DNA of 64,000 nucleotides from Calothrix sp. PCC 7103 (GCF_000331305.1 NZ_KB217478.1:112544-176543); one strand, 5' to 3'. Positions 1-8,796 are shown, counted from the first letter of the stretch. Program-made: numbers and translations. Notes: generated by a model from the letters alone, not told the origin.

Positions 1-880
1 AGCCAGATAATACCTGTGCTACTTTATCATTTAATTGAATACGACCGCTAATTTCGCCAGGAAAGCGTTGAGTATAAAACCCGACAGGTAACTGGAGCAA
101 ATGCCACATAAAACTACTCGACATACTAGCAGCCAGCTTAATTTGTAACTGTCGTAAATAACGCCGTTGCAGAAACAACAAAATCCCCTGCATTACTGCT
201 GTGACAAACATCCCAATGAGCAAAGGGCGTAACCATTCTGACCTACCTTCTACCAATATCTGGTCTACAAACACTTGGTTAAATACAGGTAACGCCATTC
301 CTGGCAACACAAGTAAAAAGCCAACCAGCGCACTAAGTATCACGGCGCCCATTGAAGAGTGCAAGCGTTCTAGCAAAGACCTAAACACACTTGGTTTTTT
401 CCCACCTTTCCTAAAACCTGGTTGTGGTTCCATCGCCAGGACAATACCAATATATGCTTCATCAAACTCCTGCAATGAAACAGCGCGCGGGCCAGTTGCT
501 GGGTCATTTAAATAAACCTTGTCTTTATCAAACCCTTCAACTACCAACAGATGGCTGAAATTCCAAAACGCAATTACAGGTAGTCGCATTTGCATTAATT
601 GCGAAGTTTGTTTTTTAAACGCCTTTGCCTGTAGTCCGTAATTTCTCGCAGCTTTAACAATACTAGCTGGTTGACTACCATCGCGCGAAACACCACACTC
701 CGCACGCAACTCTGCTAACGGCACAAAGCGACCATAATAACCGAGAATGATACCCAATGCTGCGGCGCCGCACTCAACTTCCTCCATTTGCAGCACCGTA
801 GGCGTTCTGATATGTTGTTTTTTGGGTTGTTTTTTGGAGTTTTGAGACTGTTTTACTTGACTGAACCACTTTTTGAACAC
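1..880 (-). CDS. NHLP-type bacteriocin exporter, C39 peptidase/ABC permease (partial, 5' end only)
   Basis: The reading frame runs off the left edge, so only the N-terminal ~290 residues are visible. The peptidase C39 domain shows the catalytic Cys in EECGAAALG-like context (VEVECGAAALGIILGYYG region), the His in WNFSHLLVVEGF and the Asp in LNDPATGPR. The SRDGSQPASIVKAARNYG stretch is typical of the NHLM/NHLP family that cleaves and exports nitrile-hydratase-like or Nif11-like leader peptides. Two transmembrane stretches of the ABC permease follow; the ATPase lies outside the window. An in-frame TAG near 899-901 excludes an upstream ATG. The best start is a GTG at 880-878 with GAGGA about 10 nt upstream. 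It is divergent from the amidinotransferase. Its usual HlyD partner is at 32,217. Family assignment is firm; the exact start is less so. Confidence 0.88.
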   Translation of the reverse strand, partial: MFKKWFSQVKQSQNSKKQPKKQHIRTPTVLQMEEVECGAAALGIILGYYGRFVPLAELRAECGVSRDGSQPASIVKAARNYGLQAKAFKKQTSQLMQMRLPVIAFWNFSHLLVVEGFDKDKVYLNDPATGPRAVSLQEFDEAYIGIVLAMEPQPGFRKGGKKPSVFRSLLERLHSSMGAVILSALVGFLLVLPGMALPVFNQVFVDQILVEGRSEWLRPLLIGMFVTAVMQGILLFLQRRYLRQLQIKLAASMSSSFMWHLLQLPVGFYTQRFPGEISGRIQLNDKVAQVLSG

Positions 881-1408
881 AGGTTTGCTGTCCTCACACT
901 ACTGAGTCATTTATTGCCATGCATAGTGTGATTTTTCCCAAAAACTTGACTCAGCTAACGCAAAAGCTGAAAAATTTGGCACCCACTTTATTTTCAAAAT
1001 AATTGTTGGCATTGTTCACCTATAACGCTAGTCCAGTAGAAGGTGTTGACAAATCAAGCATGTTATTCAGTAAAAATACTGAACTAGCATAGCACACAAG
1101 TAGTTAAATTTAAACTGGACGTATGAATAGTGCTAGAATTTGCAATGCTAAAATAACTGCAATTGTCTGCGCGTTAATGCCTAAATTCCTTAATCGCTGC
1201 TAAGTGCAATTTTTCTTATGAGTTGTGAAAAATAGCAAGATAGCCCTCTTCTGGAGTGTTCGACAAAGAGAAATTAGACGATTATGTAAATAATCGATGT
1301 AAATATTATCTTGATAGCGGTTTTTACTGAAATCGTTGATTAACTCGCCGATGTTCCAGGTAACTGTGAATAGGTAGCATATTAGAAAACTATATTAACT
1401 AAATACTA
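881..1408. other. gene-free divergent intergenic region
   Basis: About 530 bases separate the exporter from the amidinotransferase, which are transcribed away from each other, so promoters for both should lie here. A TTGACA at 1046-1051 is followed 19 bases later by TAAAAAT, a weak sigma-70-like match for rightward transcription. No precursor peptide with an NHLP or Nif11 leader was recognised, and no RNA gene was seen. Confidence 0.5.
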
Positions 1409-2452
1409 ATGAGCAAAGTTAAAGTTCATAACGAATGGGATTCTCTAGAAGAAATTATTGTTGGACGTGCCACCAATGCACAAATTCCTAATCCTGACTT
1501 AGGACTATTTGCCATAGACTACAGAGACTATGGCAATATCGAAAATATTCCATCCGGTCGATACAGTAATCGCATTATCGAAGAAACTGAAGAAGATTTA
1601 GACGTACTCGTGCAAACACTTCAAGGGCTTGGCGTTACAGTTCAGCGTCCTAACATAGCCGATCACTCTATCAAGTTTCGTACTCCTGATTGGGAAGCTG
1701 ATGGTCAATATAACTACTGTCCCAGAGATTTAATGTTAACAATCGGGACATGGATTATCGAAACTCCAATGGTTTTTCGTTCCCGTTTTTTTGAAACTCT
1801 CTCCTACAAATCCATTCTTATAGATTACTTACGGAGTGGAGCTAAATGGATTTCTGCGCCCAAGCCTCGGTTAGCTGACAATATTTATAATCTTGATGAC
1901 CCTAACTCATTTGCACTCAAAGACCATGAGCCTGTATTTGATGCCGCTAATATCTTACGTATGGGACGAGATATTATCTATCTGATCTCCGACAGTGGAA
2001 ATCGGCTGGGAGCGCAGTGGCTTCAGACAGTTTTGGGCGATGAGTATAGAGTACACACCTATGACAACCTATACTCTGGAATTCATATAGATTCCACATT
2101 CGCACTCATTCGCCCTGGATTAGTTGTAGTTAATAGCGAAAGAGTTGGTGAACAAAATCTGCCAGAACTATTCAAAAATTGGGATGTAATCTATCTGGAG
2201 CATATTGTTGATATTGGTTATGAAACAAACATTGTATTAAGCTCTAAGTGGGTTGGTATGAACCTGTTAATGGTAAATCCGAATTTAGCAATTGTTGATA
2301 AAAACCAACTTCCACTAATAAGAGAGCTTGAAAAACGTGGCGTTGATGTTATTCCTTTGCAAATCAGACACGCTAGGACATTAGGTGGAGGATTTCACTG
2401 TGTGACACTGGACGTGCGGCGAACAGGAAGTTTTGAAGATTACTACCAATAA
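1409..2452 (+). CDS. glycine amidinotransferase-like enzyme (SxtG/CyrA family)
   Basis: The 347-residue protein belongs to the L-arginine:amine amidinotransferase family, which moves an amidino group from arginine to an amine and leaves ornithine plus a guanidino compound. The N-terminus (HNEWDSLEEIIVGRA) is family-typical. All three catalytic residues are in place: Asp in EPVFDAANI (about residue 178), His in GIHIDSTF (about 228) and Cys in GGGFHCVTLDVRRTG near the C-terminus. Length matches cyanobacterial SxtG/CyrA-type proteins. No strong ribosome binding site precedes the ATG. Two ATP-grasp genes follow at 19 and 43 bases, implying one operon. The acceptor amine cannot be read from sequence. 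A second, divergent member lies at 26,885-27,970. The gene contains no GGCGCC. Confidence 0.88.
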   Translation: MSKVKVHNEWDSLEEIIVGRATNAQIPNPDLGLFAIDYRDYGNIENIPSGRYSNRIIEETEEDLDVLVQTLQGLGVTVQRPNIADHSIKFRTPDWEADGQYNYCPRDLMLTIGTWIIETPMVFRSRFFETLSYKSILIDYLRSGAKWISAPKPRLADNIYNLDDPNSFALKDHEPVFDAANILRMGRDIIYLISDSGNRLGAQWLQTVLGDEYRVHTYDNLYSGIHIDSTFALIRPGLVVVNSERVGEQNLPELFKNWDVIYLEHIVDIGYETNIVLSSKWVGMNLLMVNPNLAIVDKNQLPLIRELEKRGVDVIPLQIRHARTLGGGFHCVTLDVRRTGSFEDYYQ

Positions 2453-2471
2453 AATAGCAAACTAGAGAAAA

Positions 2472-3623
2472 ATGTTGAATTTTCAGGCATTACCTATACC
2501 TAAAGAAAAATTATTTATCTGGGCGTTTATTCCCTATCGAATTACAAAGCAAGGAATGATTGGAGAATTTTACGACAATCCCAGCTATTTTCAAGAACTA
2601 GCTAGCGTTTTTGCGGAGCTAGGTATTAAATGGAAATGGCAGCCAATTACTTTAAAAAATATGCACGCCGTTGTTGAAAACGTAGTAGCTTCTAATAGTG
2701 ACTATACTCCTGTGGTGCTGAACTATTGCGATGGATTTGATGAAGTTGATGGTTATCCTGGTCTTTCTGTAATCAAGTTGTTGGAAGCGAAAAGGATTAT
2801 TTTTACAGGCGCAGATTCTAATTTTGAATACCTGACTATATCCAAAATTAGAATGAAGCGTGCCTTTCTTGAAGCTAATGTCGCTACTGCTCGCTATGAA
2901 GTGATTTCAAACCTGAACTGTGTTTGGGGAATTTGCCAACGCCTTGGTACTCCTCTGATTGTTAAACCAGCAGTTTCTACTGCTAGTCAGGGAATTTGGC
3001 TAGATTCAGTTGTTGAGAGTGATGAGGAAGTCAGCTTACAAGTTCAGCGCTTACTGCAAGGAGATCATGGTAAGCAATGTCCGCAAAATAGTATTTTTGT
3101 AGAACAATTTATTAATGGTAGAGAATTTGCTGTCTTTCTTTTAGGTTCAGCCCAGCAACCGGAGAATATCAAAATATATCCATCTTTGGAGCGGGTATTT
3201 AACTCTAAATTACCTGAAACTGAAAGATTTTTGTCTCACTATCGTTACTGGGGAAAAAATGAAGAAGGAAATCCTTTATTATCAGAGGAACAGCTTTGCT
3301 ATTACCAATTGGTTGAGTCTAAATTGCACAAAAGACTTTGCGATTTAGCCAAGCGTGCCTACTGTGCAGTTAATGGCAATGGCTATGGGCGGGTTGACTT
3401 GCGTATGGATAAAGCCTCCCAAGAACTCTTCGTTCTTGAGGTAAATTCTAACTGCGCCATTTCTTCTAAGCCTCTCTTTGATTTTTCGGATTCAAATGCC
3501 ACCTCTGTTGGTACTATTTTATACTTTTCTAGTACGCCGTTTGCAAAACTGATGTCAGAAATTATTGCAGAGGCTTTTTCTAACCATTTTACCAAGTCGT
3601 GCTTTGTGAACAAAGCAGTGTGA
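2472..3623 (+). CDS. ATP-grasp ligase, D-Ala-D-Ala ligase-like (copy 1)
   Basis: The 383-residue protein is related to D-alanine:D-alanine ligases, ATP-grasp enzymes that activate a carboxylate as acyl phosphate and join it to an amine. Visible are an N-terminal Rossmann-like part (DGYPGLSVIKLLEAK, FTGADS), the SKIRMKRAF stretch, the ATP loop KPAVSTASQGIWLDS and the metal-binding end FVLEVNSNCAISS. It starts 19 bases after the amidinotransferase stop and is clearly a paralogue of the next gene. The glycine-rich loop is SerAlaSer-type here and GlyGly-type in copy 2, which may reflect different substrates. It could make a peptide or amide from the guanidino product; this is inference. A housekeeping Ddl role is unlikely because of the context. 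Confidence 0.8.
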   Translation: MLNFQALPIPKEKLFIWAFIPYRITKQGMIGEFYDNPSYFQELASVFAELGIKWKWQPITLKNMHAVVENVVASNSDYTPVVLNYCDGFDEVDGYPGLSVIKLLEAKRIIFTGADSNFEYLTISKIRMKRAFLEANVATARYEVISNLNCVWGICQRLGTPLIVKPAVSTASQGIWLDSVVESDEEVSLQVQRLLQGDHGKQCPQNSIFVEQFINGREFAVFLLGSAQQPENIKIYPSLERVFNSKLPETERFLSHYRYWGKNEEGNPLLSEEQLCYYQLVESKLHKRLCDLAKRAYCAVNGNGYGRVDLRMDKASQELFVLEVNSNCAISSKPLFDFSDSNATSVGTILYFSSTPFAKLMSEIIAEAFSNHFTKSCFVNKAV

Positions 3624-3666
3624 AAATTTCCCAATATTTACTCTTAATAAAGGAGCTACAAAAGCA

Positions 3667-4779
3667 ATGGCTATTTTGCAGGAATTGCCTGTACCTAGCA
3701 GTCAATTATTTATCTGGGTATTTATTCCCTACCGCTTTAAAGGACATGAGTTGATTAGCGAAGAATATGACAATCATGCCACTCGTCAGGAACTAGCAAA
3801 TGTCTTTACAGAACTTGGCTTGAAGTGGAAGTGGCAACCGATCACATTAGAAAATATGCACGCAGTTGTTGAGGAGGTTGCTGCTTCTAGTGACGAGTAT
3901 ATCCCTGTGGTGCTAAATTATTGCGATGGGTTTGATGAGATTGATGGCTATCCTGGTCTTTCTGTTATTAAGCTCTTAGAAGCTAAAGGCATTATTTTTA
4001 CAGGCGCAGATTCAGACTTTGAATATGCTAGTATCTCCAAAATCAGGATGAAGCGTGCCTTAACGGAGGCAGGTGTATCTACTGCGCCTTATGAAGTTAT
4101 TTTTGATATTACCAGTGTTCAAGGAATTTGTCAGCGCCTCGGCGTTCCTCTAATTGTGAAACCAGCTATTTCTAATGGAGGAAAGGGACTGTCTAGCAAG
4201 TCAGTTGTTCAAAGTGATGAGGAACTCTCTGAACAAATACAAAATTTACTACAAGAACAGCAGAAGGGTCAATTTATAATCAGTGATATTTTTGTAGAAC
4301 GCTTTATTAACGGGTCTGAATTCACTGTCTTTATTGTCGGGTCTGCCCAACAACCTGACTGCCTCAAAATCTACCCACCTTTAGAATTTATCTTTCACTC
4401 AAAGCTGCCTGAATTTGAAAGATTTAAGTCTCATGAAAAGATACAAAAAGTCGAAGAATTTTTATGTGGTCATCTAGTTACTGCTCCTTTATCTAACAAA
4501 ATTCACGAGTTAAGTAAGCGTGCTTATTGTAAGTTGGGTGGCAATGGATATGCAAGGGTTGATATAAGAATGGATAAAAAATCCCAAGAACTTTTTGTAC
4601 TTGAGGTGAATGCAAATTGCGGTATCTCTTCTCAGCCTATCTCTCCATTTTTTAAGGATGGTCAAACCTCTGTCGGTACAATTTTACACCTTTCTGGTAC
4701 GCCATTTGGACAAATTATGTCAGAAATAATAGCAGAAGCTTTTGCTAGGCATTTTCACAAGTCTATGTTCATTAACTAA
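3667..4779 (+). CDS. ATP-grasp ligase, D-Ala-D-Ala ligase-like (copy 2)
   Basis: This 370-residue tandem paralogue of the preceding gene shares long blocks with it (VVLNYCDGFDE.DGYPGLSVIKLLEAK, FTGADS.FEY, SKIRMKRA). The ATP loop is KPAISNGGKGLSS and the metal-binding end is FVLEVNANCGISS. The start has a good ribosome binding site, AAGGAG at 3650-3655, 11 bases upstream. Duplication with divergence suggests two successive ligation steps or two substrates. It is the last gene of the amidinotransferase operon; the next genes (XisI/XisH) are on the other strand. No GGCGCC occurs in it. Confidence 0.8.
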   Translation: MAILQELPVPSSQLFIWVFIPYRFKGHELISEEYDNHATRQELANVFTELGLKWKWQPITLENMHAVVEEVAASSDEYIPVVLNYCDGFDEIDGYPGLSVIKLLEAKGIIFTGADSDFEYASISKIRMKRALTEAGVSTAPYEVIFDITSVQGICQRLGVPLIVKPAISNGGKGLSSKSVVQSDEELSEQIQNLLQEQQKGQFIISDIFVERFINGSEFTVFIVGSAQQPDCLKIYPPLEFIFHSKLPEFERFKSHEKIQKVEEFLCGHLVTAPLSNKIHELSKRAYCKLGGNGYARVDIRMDKKSQELFVLEVNANCGISSQPISPFFKDGQTSVGTILHLSGTPFGQIMSEIIAEAFARHFHKSMFIN

Positions 4780-4864
4780 TCGGTATAGAATAATTATGCC
4801 TTATGCCATAGATTTTCAAGTCAGATAAACATAAATTGTAAAACACCGCAAAAATCGAAACTTT

Positions 4865-4892
4865 GTAGAGACCCAATTAATTCGGTCTCTAC
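4865..4892. repeat. palindromic repeat, GTAGAGACC type
   Basis: GTAGAGACC (4865-4873) and its exact complement GGTCTCTAC (4884-4892) flank a 10-base loop. It resembles the TAGAGACGCG palindromes at 11,219, 28,521 and 28,941. It lies between the convergent ligase operon and xisI and could act as a terminator stem, although there is no long T-run. Confidence 0.55.
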
Positions 4893-5002
4893 TGTATGCA
4901 AAGGCTGAAAAAATTTGGCGCTGCTTGATTATTAAAATATACTTAACCTCTTTTCTCTGTGCCTCTGTGGTAAAAAATCCTAAAACGAAAATTATGTAAT
5001 AT

Positions 5003-5338
5003 TTACCCAACAGCAAACCCATCATATTGGCGCAAAAAAGCTGAATGATAAGCTAATACTATATCTTGCTTAGGTACACCTAATTCTACTAAAGTATTCG
5101 CAACACCATCTTCTGTGCCGTCATATTGAATCCAAATTTTATCACCAATTATATCGATGTGTATCACGGCGCCATATATTCTTTGAAAGCCATCCCAGCC
5201 AGCATGATATATTTGATAATGGTCGTCCTCAGTATCAAACATTTTATAAACTTCTATTTCTCCACCTGATGGTTTCATTTCCAAATATGGTAACAGGCAT
5301 TCACGAATTAATTGACGGTAGTGATTTAATTTATCCAT
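5003..5338 (-). CDS. xisI: XisI family protein (fdxN element excision controlling factor-like)
   Basis: The 111-residue protein starts MDKLNHYRQLIRECL and carries the HAGWDGFQRIYGAVIHIDI..KIWIQ.DGTE motif of the XisI family. XisI and XisH are named for their role in controlling excision of the fdxN element in Anabaena, but most cyanobacterial genomes hold many copies unlinked to any excision element. The start codon overlaps the end of xisH by 13 bases, indicating translational coupling. No fdxN element or recombinase is next to it, so the local function is open. Confidence 0.9.
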   Translation of the reverse strand: MDKLNHYRQLIRECLLPYLEMKPSGGEIEVYKMFDTEDDHYQIYHAGWDGFQRIYGAVIHIDIIGDKIWIQYDGTEDGVANTLVELGVPKQDIVLAYHSAFLRQYDGFAVG

Positions 5339-5739
5339 TGTTCAATCACCTCAGTTGCTGGGTCAAATATTAATAATTTTATTTGGTAAGTTTGAACACT
5401 TAATTTGGGTAAATCTCTACGAAAAAAAGTTCGGTATATTTCTGTTGTCACAGCCAAATATAGTTGACGCTCTGGTTGCTGTATCTGTAGTACTGCTCTA
5501 TAGTTGAGAAATTGTCCTAACGCTGTATGAAAATCTGTAATTGCCGACGCTCCAACAAAACTCTTTACTTCAACTGCAATTTTTTCTTGCGCGCGTTCTG
5601 CTGCTATTAAACGTTCAGCTGCTAAGTCAATTCGTAACTGGTCATCTCCTAACCTTAGATATAATGGCTCGGTAACTGTCCAGCCATCATTTTGTAAGGC
5701 AGCCTTTGCAGCATTGTGAAATATATCTTTAGCTGACAC
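5326..5739 (-). CDS. xisH: XisH family protein
   Basis: The 137-residue protein begins MSAKDIFHNAAKAALQNDGWTVTEPL and contains LAAERLIAAERAQEKIAVEVKSF followed by DFHTALGQFLNYRAVL, the signature of XisH. The E-V-K and surrounding acidic residues resemble a PD-(D/E)xK nuclease-like fold, which is known for this family. It is the upstream member of an overlapping xisH-xisI pair on the minus strand. Confidence 0.9.
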   Translation of the reverse strand: MSAKDIFHNAAKAALQNDGWTVTEPLYLRLGDDQLRIDLAAERLIAAERAQEKIAVEVKSFVGASAITDFHTALGQFLNYRAVLQIQQPERQLYLAVTTEIYRTFFRRDLPKLSVQTYQIKLLIFDPATEVIEQWIN

Positions 5740-6009
5740 AGTATTAGATTTAAGAGTTTGTACGTTTGTTCTTGACTGGCAACTATAACCTTTCTGTTCA
5801 AAGCTGTGACAGAAGGCTTAAGGGCGTGAATACCTCCCAACAGAGCTATTCTATCAAAACTTTGATCTAATATTATCAAAATTCTTAGCAACGAGTTGTG
5901 ATTTTTTAGCTAAAAGCGGGAACTATATATCTGGCAACGGTTTTTTGCAAAGCATTAGCTGTTACCAGGCGCGAACAAATATAGATAACTTCCCAAGGAG
6001 ATCAGCGCA

Positions 6010-6999
6010 TTGACTGTACACGAACTACTATTAAATAGTCTCCAATTATCAGAGCATCGAAAACCAGGCAGTTTTGCTGAAGTGGTTGAAATGGTTAAAA
6101 GCTTGATACTTCAGGATTTTGACCGCGAGATTGCTTCTAAGCAGCTTTATTATCACACCCGCACGCACATAGAACATGTACAGCGTCGAGCGGATATTAT
6201 TTTTGAGGCAATTTGTCCTTACTGGCAGGCGCCTGTTGAACAAGATGTTGCACGAACACATTTACTACTAAATCTTTGTGCGGTTGCTCATGATGCAATT
6301 CAGGTTTTTACACCTCAAACTAGTCCTCATACTTCTAGACAACGGGCGCCTGGTAAGAGCGAAGCTTTAACTATTGAGAAGCTACTTGATTATATTAGAA
6401 AGCTGAATCAACAGTTACACGAGTATTGTGTTGATGGGTCTGTGCTGTTTAGTTCGGCGGATATATCTATTATTAAAGATGCTATCGAAGCTACGATTTG
6501 TGCTTACGATGCATCAGATAAGGCTATATATCAACCTGCTCTTTATGATTCTCTTGGACATTTATCAGTAGTGGCGAGAATCTTGGCGCTTGCGGATATT
6601 GGCTCATTAGGAATGGATGGAATAGCTGCTTATAACCATGAAGGTGCTTTACTGTTTTTAGAAGAAAATCCAGATGTTATTCCTTTGATTTTAAATCAAG
6701 GAGTTGAATCCGATAATCCAGTTTATGAGAATATTCGGCAGCGTTTGCTTAGACGCGCGCGTTTTCAGGTTGATTTTGCTAAGTCAAGACACAGGCGCTT
6801 TCCTCAAGAGATAGCTAGTTTTCCAGCAAAAGCAATTCCTATTTTAACTAATGAAGTATTTAAATTTTTAAATGTAGAAAATATTCATGAAATTGAATTA
6901 AGTACTCCTACTGATGAAGAAACTTCTTTAAAAACATTAATTGATTTCTTCCATTTAGATTCCCGACTTCTTAAAGAAGTCGGGAATCTGAAATCCTAA
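6010..6999 (+). CDS. HD-domain metal-dependent hydrolase-like protein, first gene of the Wsp-like operon
   Basis: The 329-residue protein shows a degenerate HD-superfamily pattern: YYHTRTHIEHV (about residues 48-58) and LLLNLCAVAHDA (about 90-101), matching the H...HD metal ligands of HD phosphohydrolases. The start is TTG at 6010 with a strong AAGGAG nine bases upstream; no better ATG exists. It ends 26 bases before cheW and is co-oriented with all the chemosensory genes. HD-domain enzymes include cyclic nucleotide phosphodiesterases, so it could remove the cAMP made by the last gene of the operon. That is inference; the protein is not a recognised GAF-HD or HD-GYP enzyme. Its last 14 codons are formed by a palindromic repeat. 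Confidence 0.65.
   Translation: MTVHELLLNSLQLSEHRKPGSFAEVVEMVKSLILQDFDREIASKQLYYHTRTHIEHVQRRADIIFEAICPYWQAPVEQDVARTHLLLNLCAVAHDAIQVFTPQTSPHTSRQRAPGKSEALTIEKLLDYIRKLNQQLHEYCVDGSVLFSSADISIIKDAIEATICAYDASDKAIYQPALYDSLGHLSVVARILALADIGSLGMDGIAAYNHEGALLFLEENPDVIPLILNQGVESDNPVYENIRQRLLRRARFQVDFAKSRHRRFPQEIASFPAKAIPILTNEVFKFLNVENIHEIELSTPTDEETSLKTLIDFFHLDSRLLKEVGNLKS
6958..6988. repeat. palindromic repeat overlapping the 3' end of the HD gene
   Basis: Two 15-base arms (6958-6972 and 6974-6988), starting GATTCCCGACTTC, form a near loop-free inverted repeat that encodes the C-terminus of the HD-domain protein. The CCCGACTT/AAGTCGGG palindrome is a common dispersed cyanobacterial repeat. It may also modulate readthrough into cheW. 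Confidence 0.7.
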
Positions 7000-7025
7000 A
7001 ACTCCAACTAACACAAGATAAATTT

Positions 7026-7517
7026 ATGAATACAAAAATGTTGATGTTAATTTTTTATATCGGAGAGAATTTATATGCAATTGACAGTTCGCGCGTTGTG
7101 GAAGTAATTCCTAGAGTGTCTTACCGAACTGTTCATCATGTACCTGATTATGTGGCAGGTTTATTTAATTACCGAGGTACAATTGTTCCTGCTATTGACC
7201 TTTGTCATTTAATTCGCGGTACACCAAGTCAAGCTAACCTCAGTACGCGCGTGATGATGGTGAGCTATCCTGGTCAAAATAATAAGCTCCAATATGTTGG
7301 GTTGATGGCAGAACGAGTTATTAAAACTTTGAAAAAGTCGAAGAGCGAATTTGTCAAATCTGGGATTCAAAATACTGAAGTCCCTTATCTAAATGAGATG
7401 ATAATGGACGAAAAGTCTATGATTCAAAATATTGATTTAGAGCAGCTATTTATAAATCTCCAAGAAATAAAATTATTAGGAGTGGGAGGAAATATAGATG
7501 TCATTGGCAGCTATTGA
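7026..7517 (+). CDS. CheW-like coupling protein (WspB-like)
   Basis: The 163-residue single-domain CheW protein contains YIGENLYAIDSSRVVEVIPRV, a typical CheW N-terminal strand pair, and FNYRGTIVPAIDLCHLI, the conserved core. It would bridge the MCP and the CheA kinase. It sits 26 bases after the HD gene and overlaps the cheR start by 20 bases, so the two are translationally coupled. CheW next to CheR-TPR corresponds to wspB-wspC in the Pseudomonas wsp operon. Confidence 0.88.
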   Translation: MNTKMLMLIFYIGENLYAIDSSRVVEVIPRVSYRTVHHVPDYVAGLFNYRGTIVPAIDLCHLIRGTPSQANLSTRVMMVSYPGQNNKLQYVGLMAERVIKTLKKSKSEFVKSGIQNTEVPYLNEMIMDEKSMIQNIDLEQLFINLQEIKLLGVGGNIDVIGSY

Positions 7518-8796
7518 GTCTCTTTTAAACCAAAAGATTGGTCTAGATTCTAATACAATTGGTTCCCATACAATCAAAAGAGCAGTAGAAAATCGTTGTT
7601 CTGTTTGCAGTTTGCCTGACATTAATACTTATTTTCAAGTACTGCAAAGCTCCCCCCAAGAGTTTGCAGAATTAGTTGAAAAAATAGTTGTTCCTGAAAC
7701 CTACTTTTTTAGAGATAGCAAATCCTTTGATTTTCTTATCAACTTTGCTCGCTCAGAATGGGCGCCATTTTATAGTACACACGCACTGAATTTGTTAAGT
7801 GTACCTTGCTCTACTGGTGAAGAACCTTATTCAATAGCAATTGCTCTTATGGAAGCAGGTTTACCAACAAATCGGTTTCGTATAGATGCTGTTGATATTA
7901 GTAAATGTGCCCTTGACAAAGCTAGACGGGGAATTTATGGTAAAAATTCATTTCGAGGCAAAGAATTTATAGATAAAACTCGTTATTTTCAGCAAACAAA
8001 AGACGGATATGAGATTAGTACATTAATTAGGAATACAGTAAGTTTTCGGCAAAATAATATTTTAAATGCATCTGCTTTTAATCAAGCTAAGTATGATATA
8101 ATCTTTTGCCGTAATTTATTAATTTATCTGGCGCCATCAGCTTGTGCTGAGGTGTTCAATATTTTAAATAAATTGTTATTGCCACAAGGATTACTGTTTG
8201 TCGGCGCCGCTGAAACAGGAAAAGTCCCTAGTAATTATTTTACATCCATCCGTCAGTCTTTTACTTTTGCTTACCGAAAAGTTGAAAATTCTCTGACTCA
8301 CGGGATGTTAAAAACCTCTCCCCCAACCCCTCTCCTACAAGGAGAGGTGAGAAAATATACTCCCCCTTCCCTTGGAGGCAAGGGGGTAGGGGGGTTAGGT
8401 TCTTCACATGACATAAAAAGTAAAGAAATAGAAATATCTTTATTAAATAACAAACCTAATACCGCACCAGCTAACGATAGTAAATTAAATCTCAAAGTTG
8501 CTAGACAACTAGCTGATGAAGGGCAAGTAGAAACAGCTATTAACTATTGCTACAAATATATAAGTCATGAACAAACAAATGCTGATGCTTATGCTTTACT
8601 CGGTACGCTGCACCAGGCAAAAACTCAAAATAACCAGGCTGAAAAGTATTTCCAAAAAGCTCTCTATCTCAACCCTAACTGTTATGAGGCACTAATTAAC
8701 CTTGCCCTTTTGAAAGAACATCGCGGTGATGTTGTTGGCGCCTCTATTCTTCAGCAGCGAATTCAAAAAATCCTAGAAACCGGGTTTTTACGATGA
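7498..8796 (+). CDS. CheR-type MCP methyltransferase with TPR domain (WspC-like)
   Basis: The 432-residue protein would transfer methyl from S-adenosylmethionine to glutamates on the operon's MCP. The CheR domain spans about residues 1-260: VVPETYFFRDSKSF, the SAM-binding SVPCSTGEEPYSIA, FRIDAVDISKCALDKARRG and IFCRNLLIYL. A C-terminal TPR pair follows (ADAYALLGTLHQA..QAEKYFQKALYLNPN), as in WspC. The stretch at about residues 271-302 (PPTPLLQGEVRKYTPPSLGGKG) is the in-frame translation of a dispersed palindromic repeat in the linker. The start ATG has GGAGG upstream and lies inside the cheW 3' end. The stop lies in the loop of another palindrome. Confidence 0.9.
   Translation: MSLAAIESLLNQKIGLDSNTIGSHTIKRAVENRCSVCSLPDINTYFQVLQSSPQEFAELVEKIVVPETYFFRDSKSFDFLINFARSEWAPFYSTHALNLLSVPCSTGEEPYSIAIALMEAGLPTNRFRIDAVDISKCALDKARRGIYGKNSFRGKEFIDKTRYFQQTKDGYEISTLIRNTVSFRQNNILNASAFNQAKYDIIFCRNLLIYLAPSACAEVFNILNKLLLPQGLLFVGAAETGKVPSNYFTSIRQSFTFAYRKVENSLTHGMLKTSPPTPLLQGEVRKYTPPSLGGKGVGGLGSSHDIKSKEIEISLLNNKPNTAPANDSKLNLKVARQLADEGQVETAINYCYKYISHEQTNADAYALLGTLHQAKTQNNQAEKYFQKALYLNPNCYEALINLALLKEHRGDVVGASILQQRIQKILETGFLR
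8311..8400. repeat. dispersed palindromic repeat inserted in frame in cheR
   Basis: The segment holds two hairpins: CTCTCCTACAAGGAGAG (8330-8346) and a C-rich/G-rich pair CCCCCTTCCC..GGGGG (about 8362-8386). This is the C/G-run repeat widespread between genes in filamentous cyanobacteria. Here its length and frame keep the ORF open, and it lies exactly between the methyltransferase and TPR domains. Confidence 0.8.

Noticed and set aside
5655..5891. Leftward 78-codon frame overlapping xisH in another phase
   Set aside because: It overlaps a well-supported XisH gene and has no recognisable domain; composition fits a shadow frame.
8298..8495. Leftward Pro/Arg-rich 65-codon frame in cheR
   Set aside because: It is the antisense translation of the C/G-run palindromic repeat and is a known artefact of such repeats.
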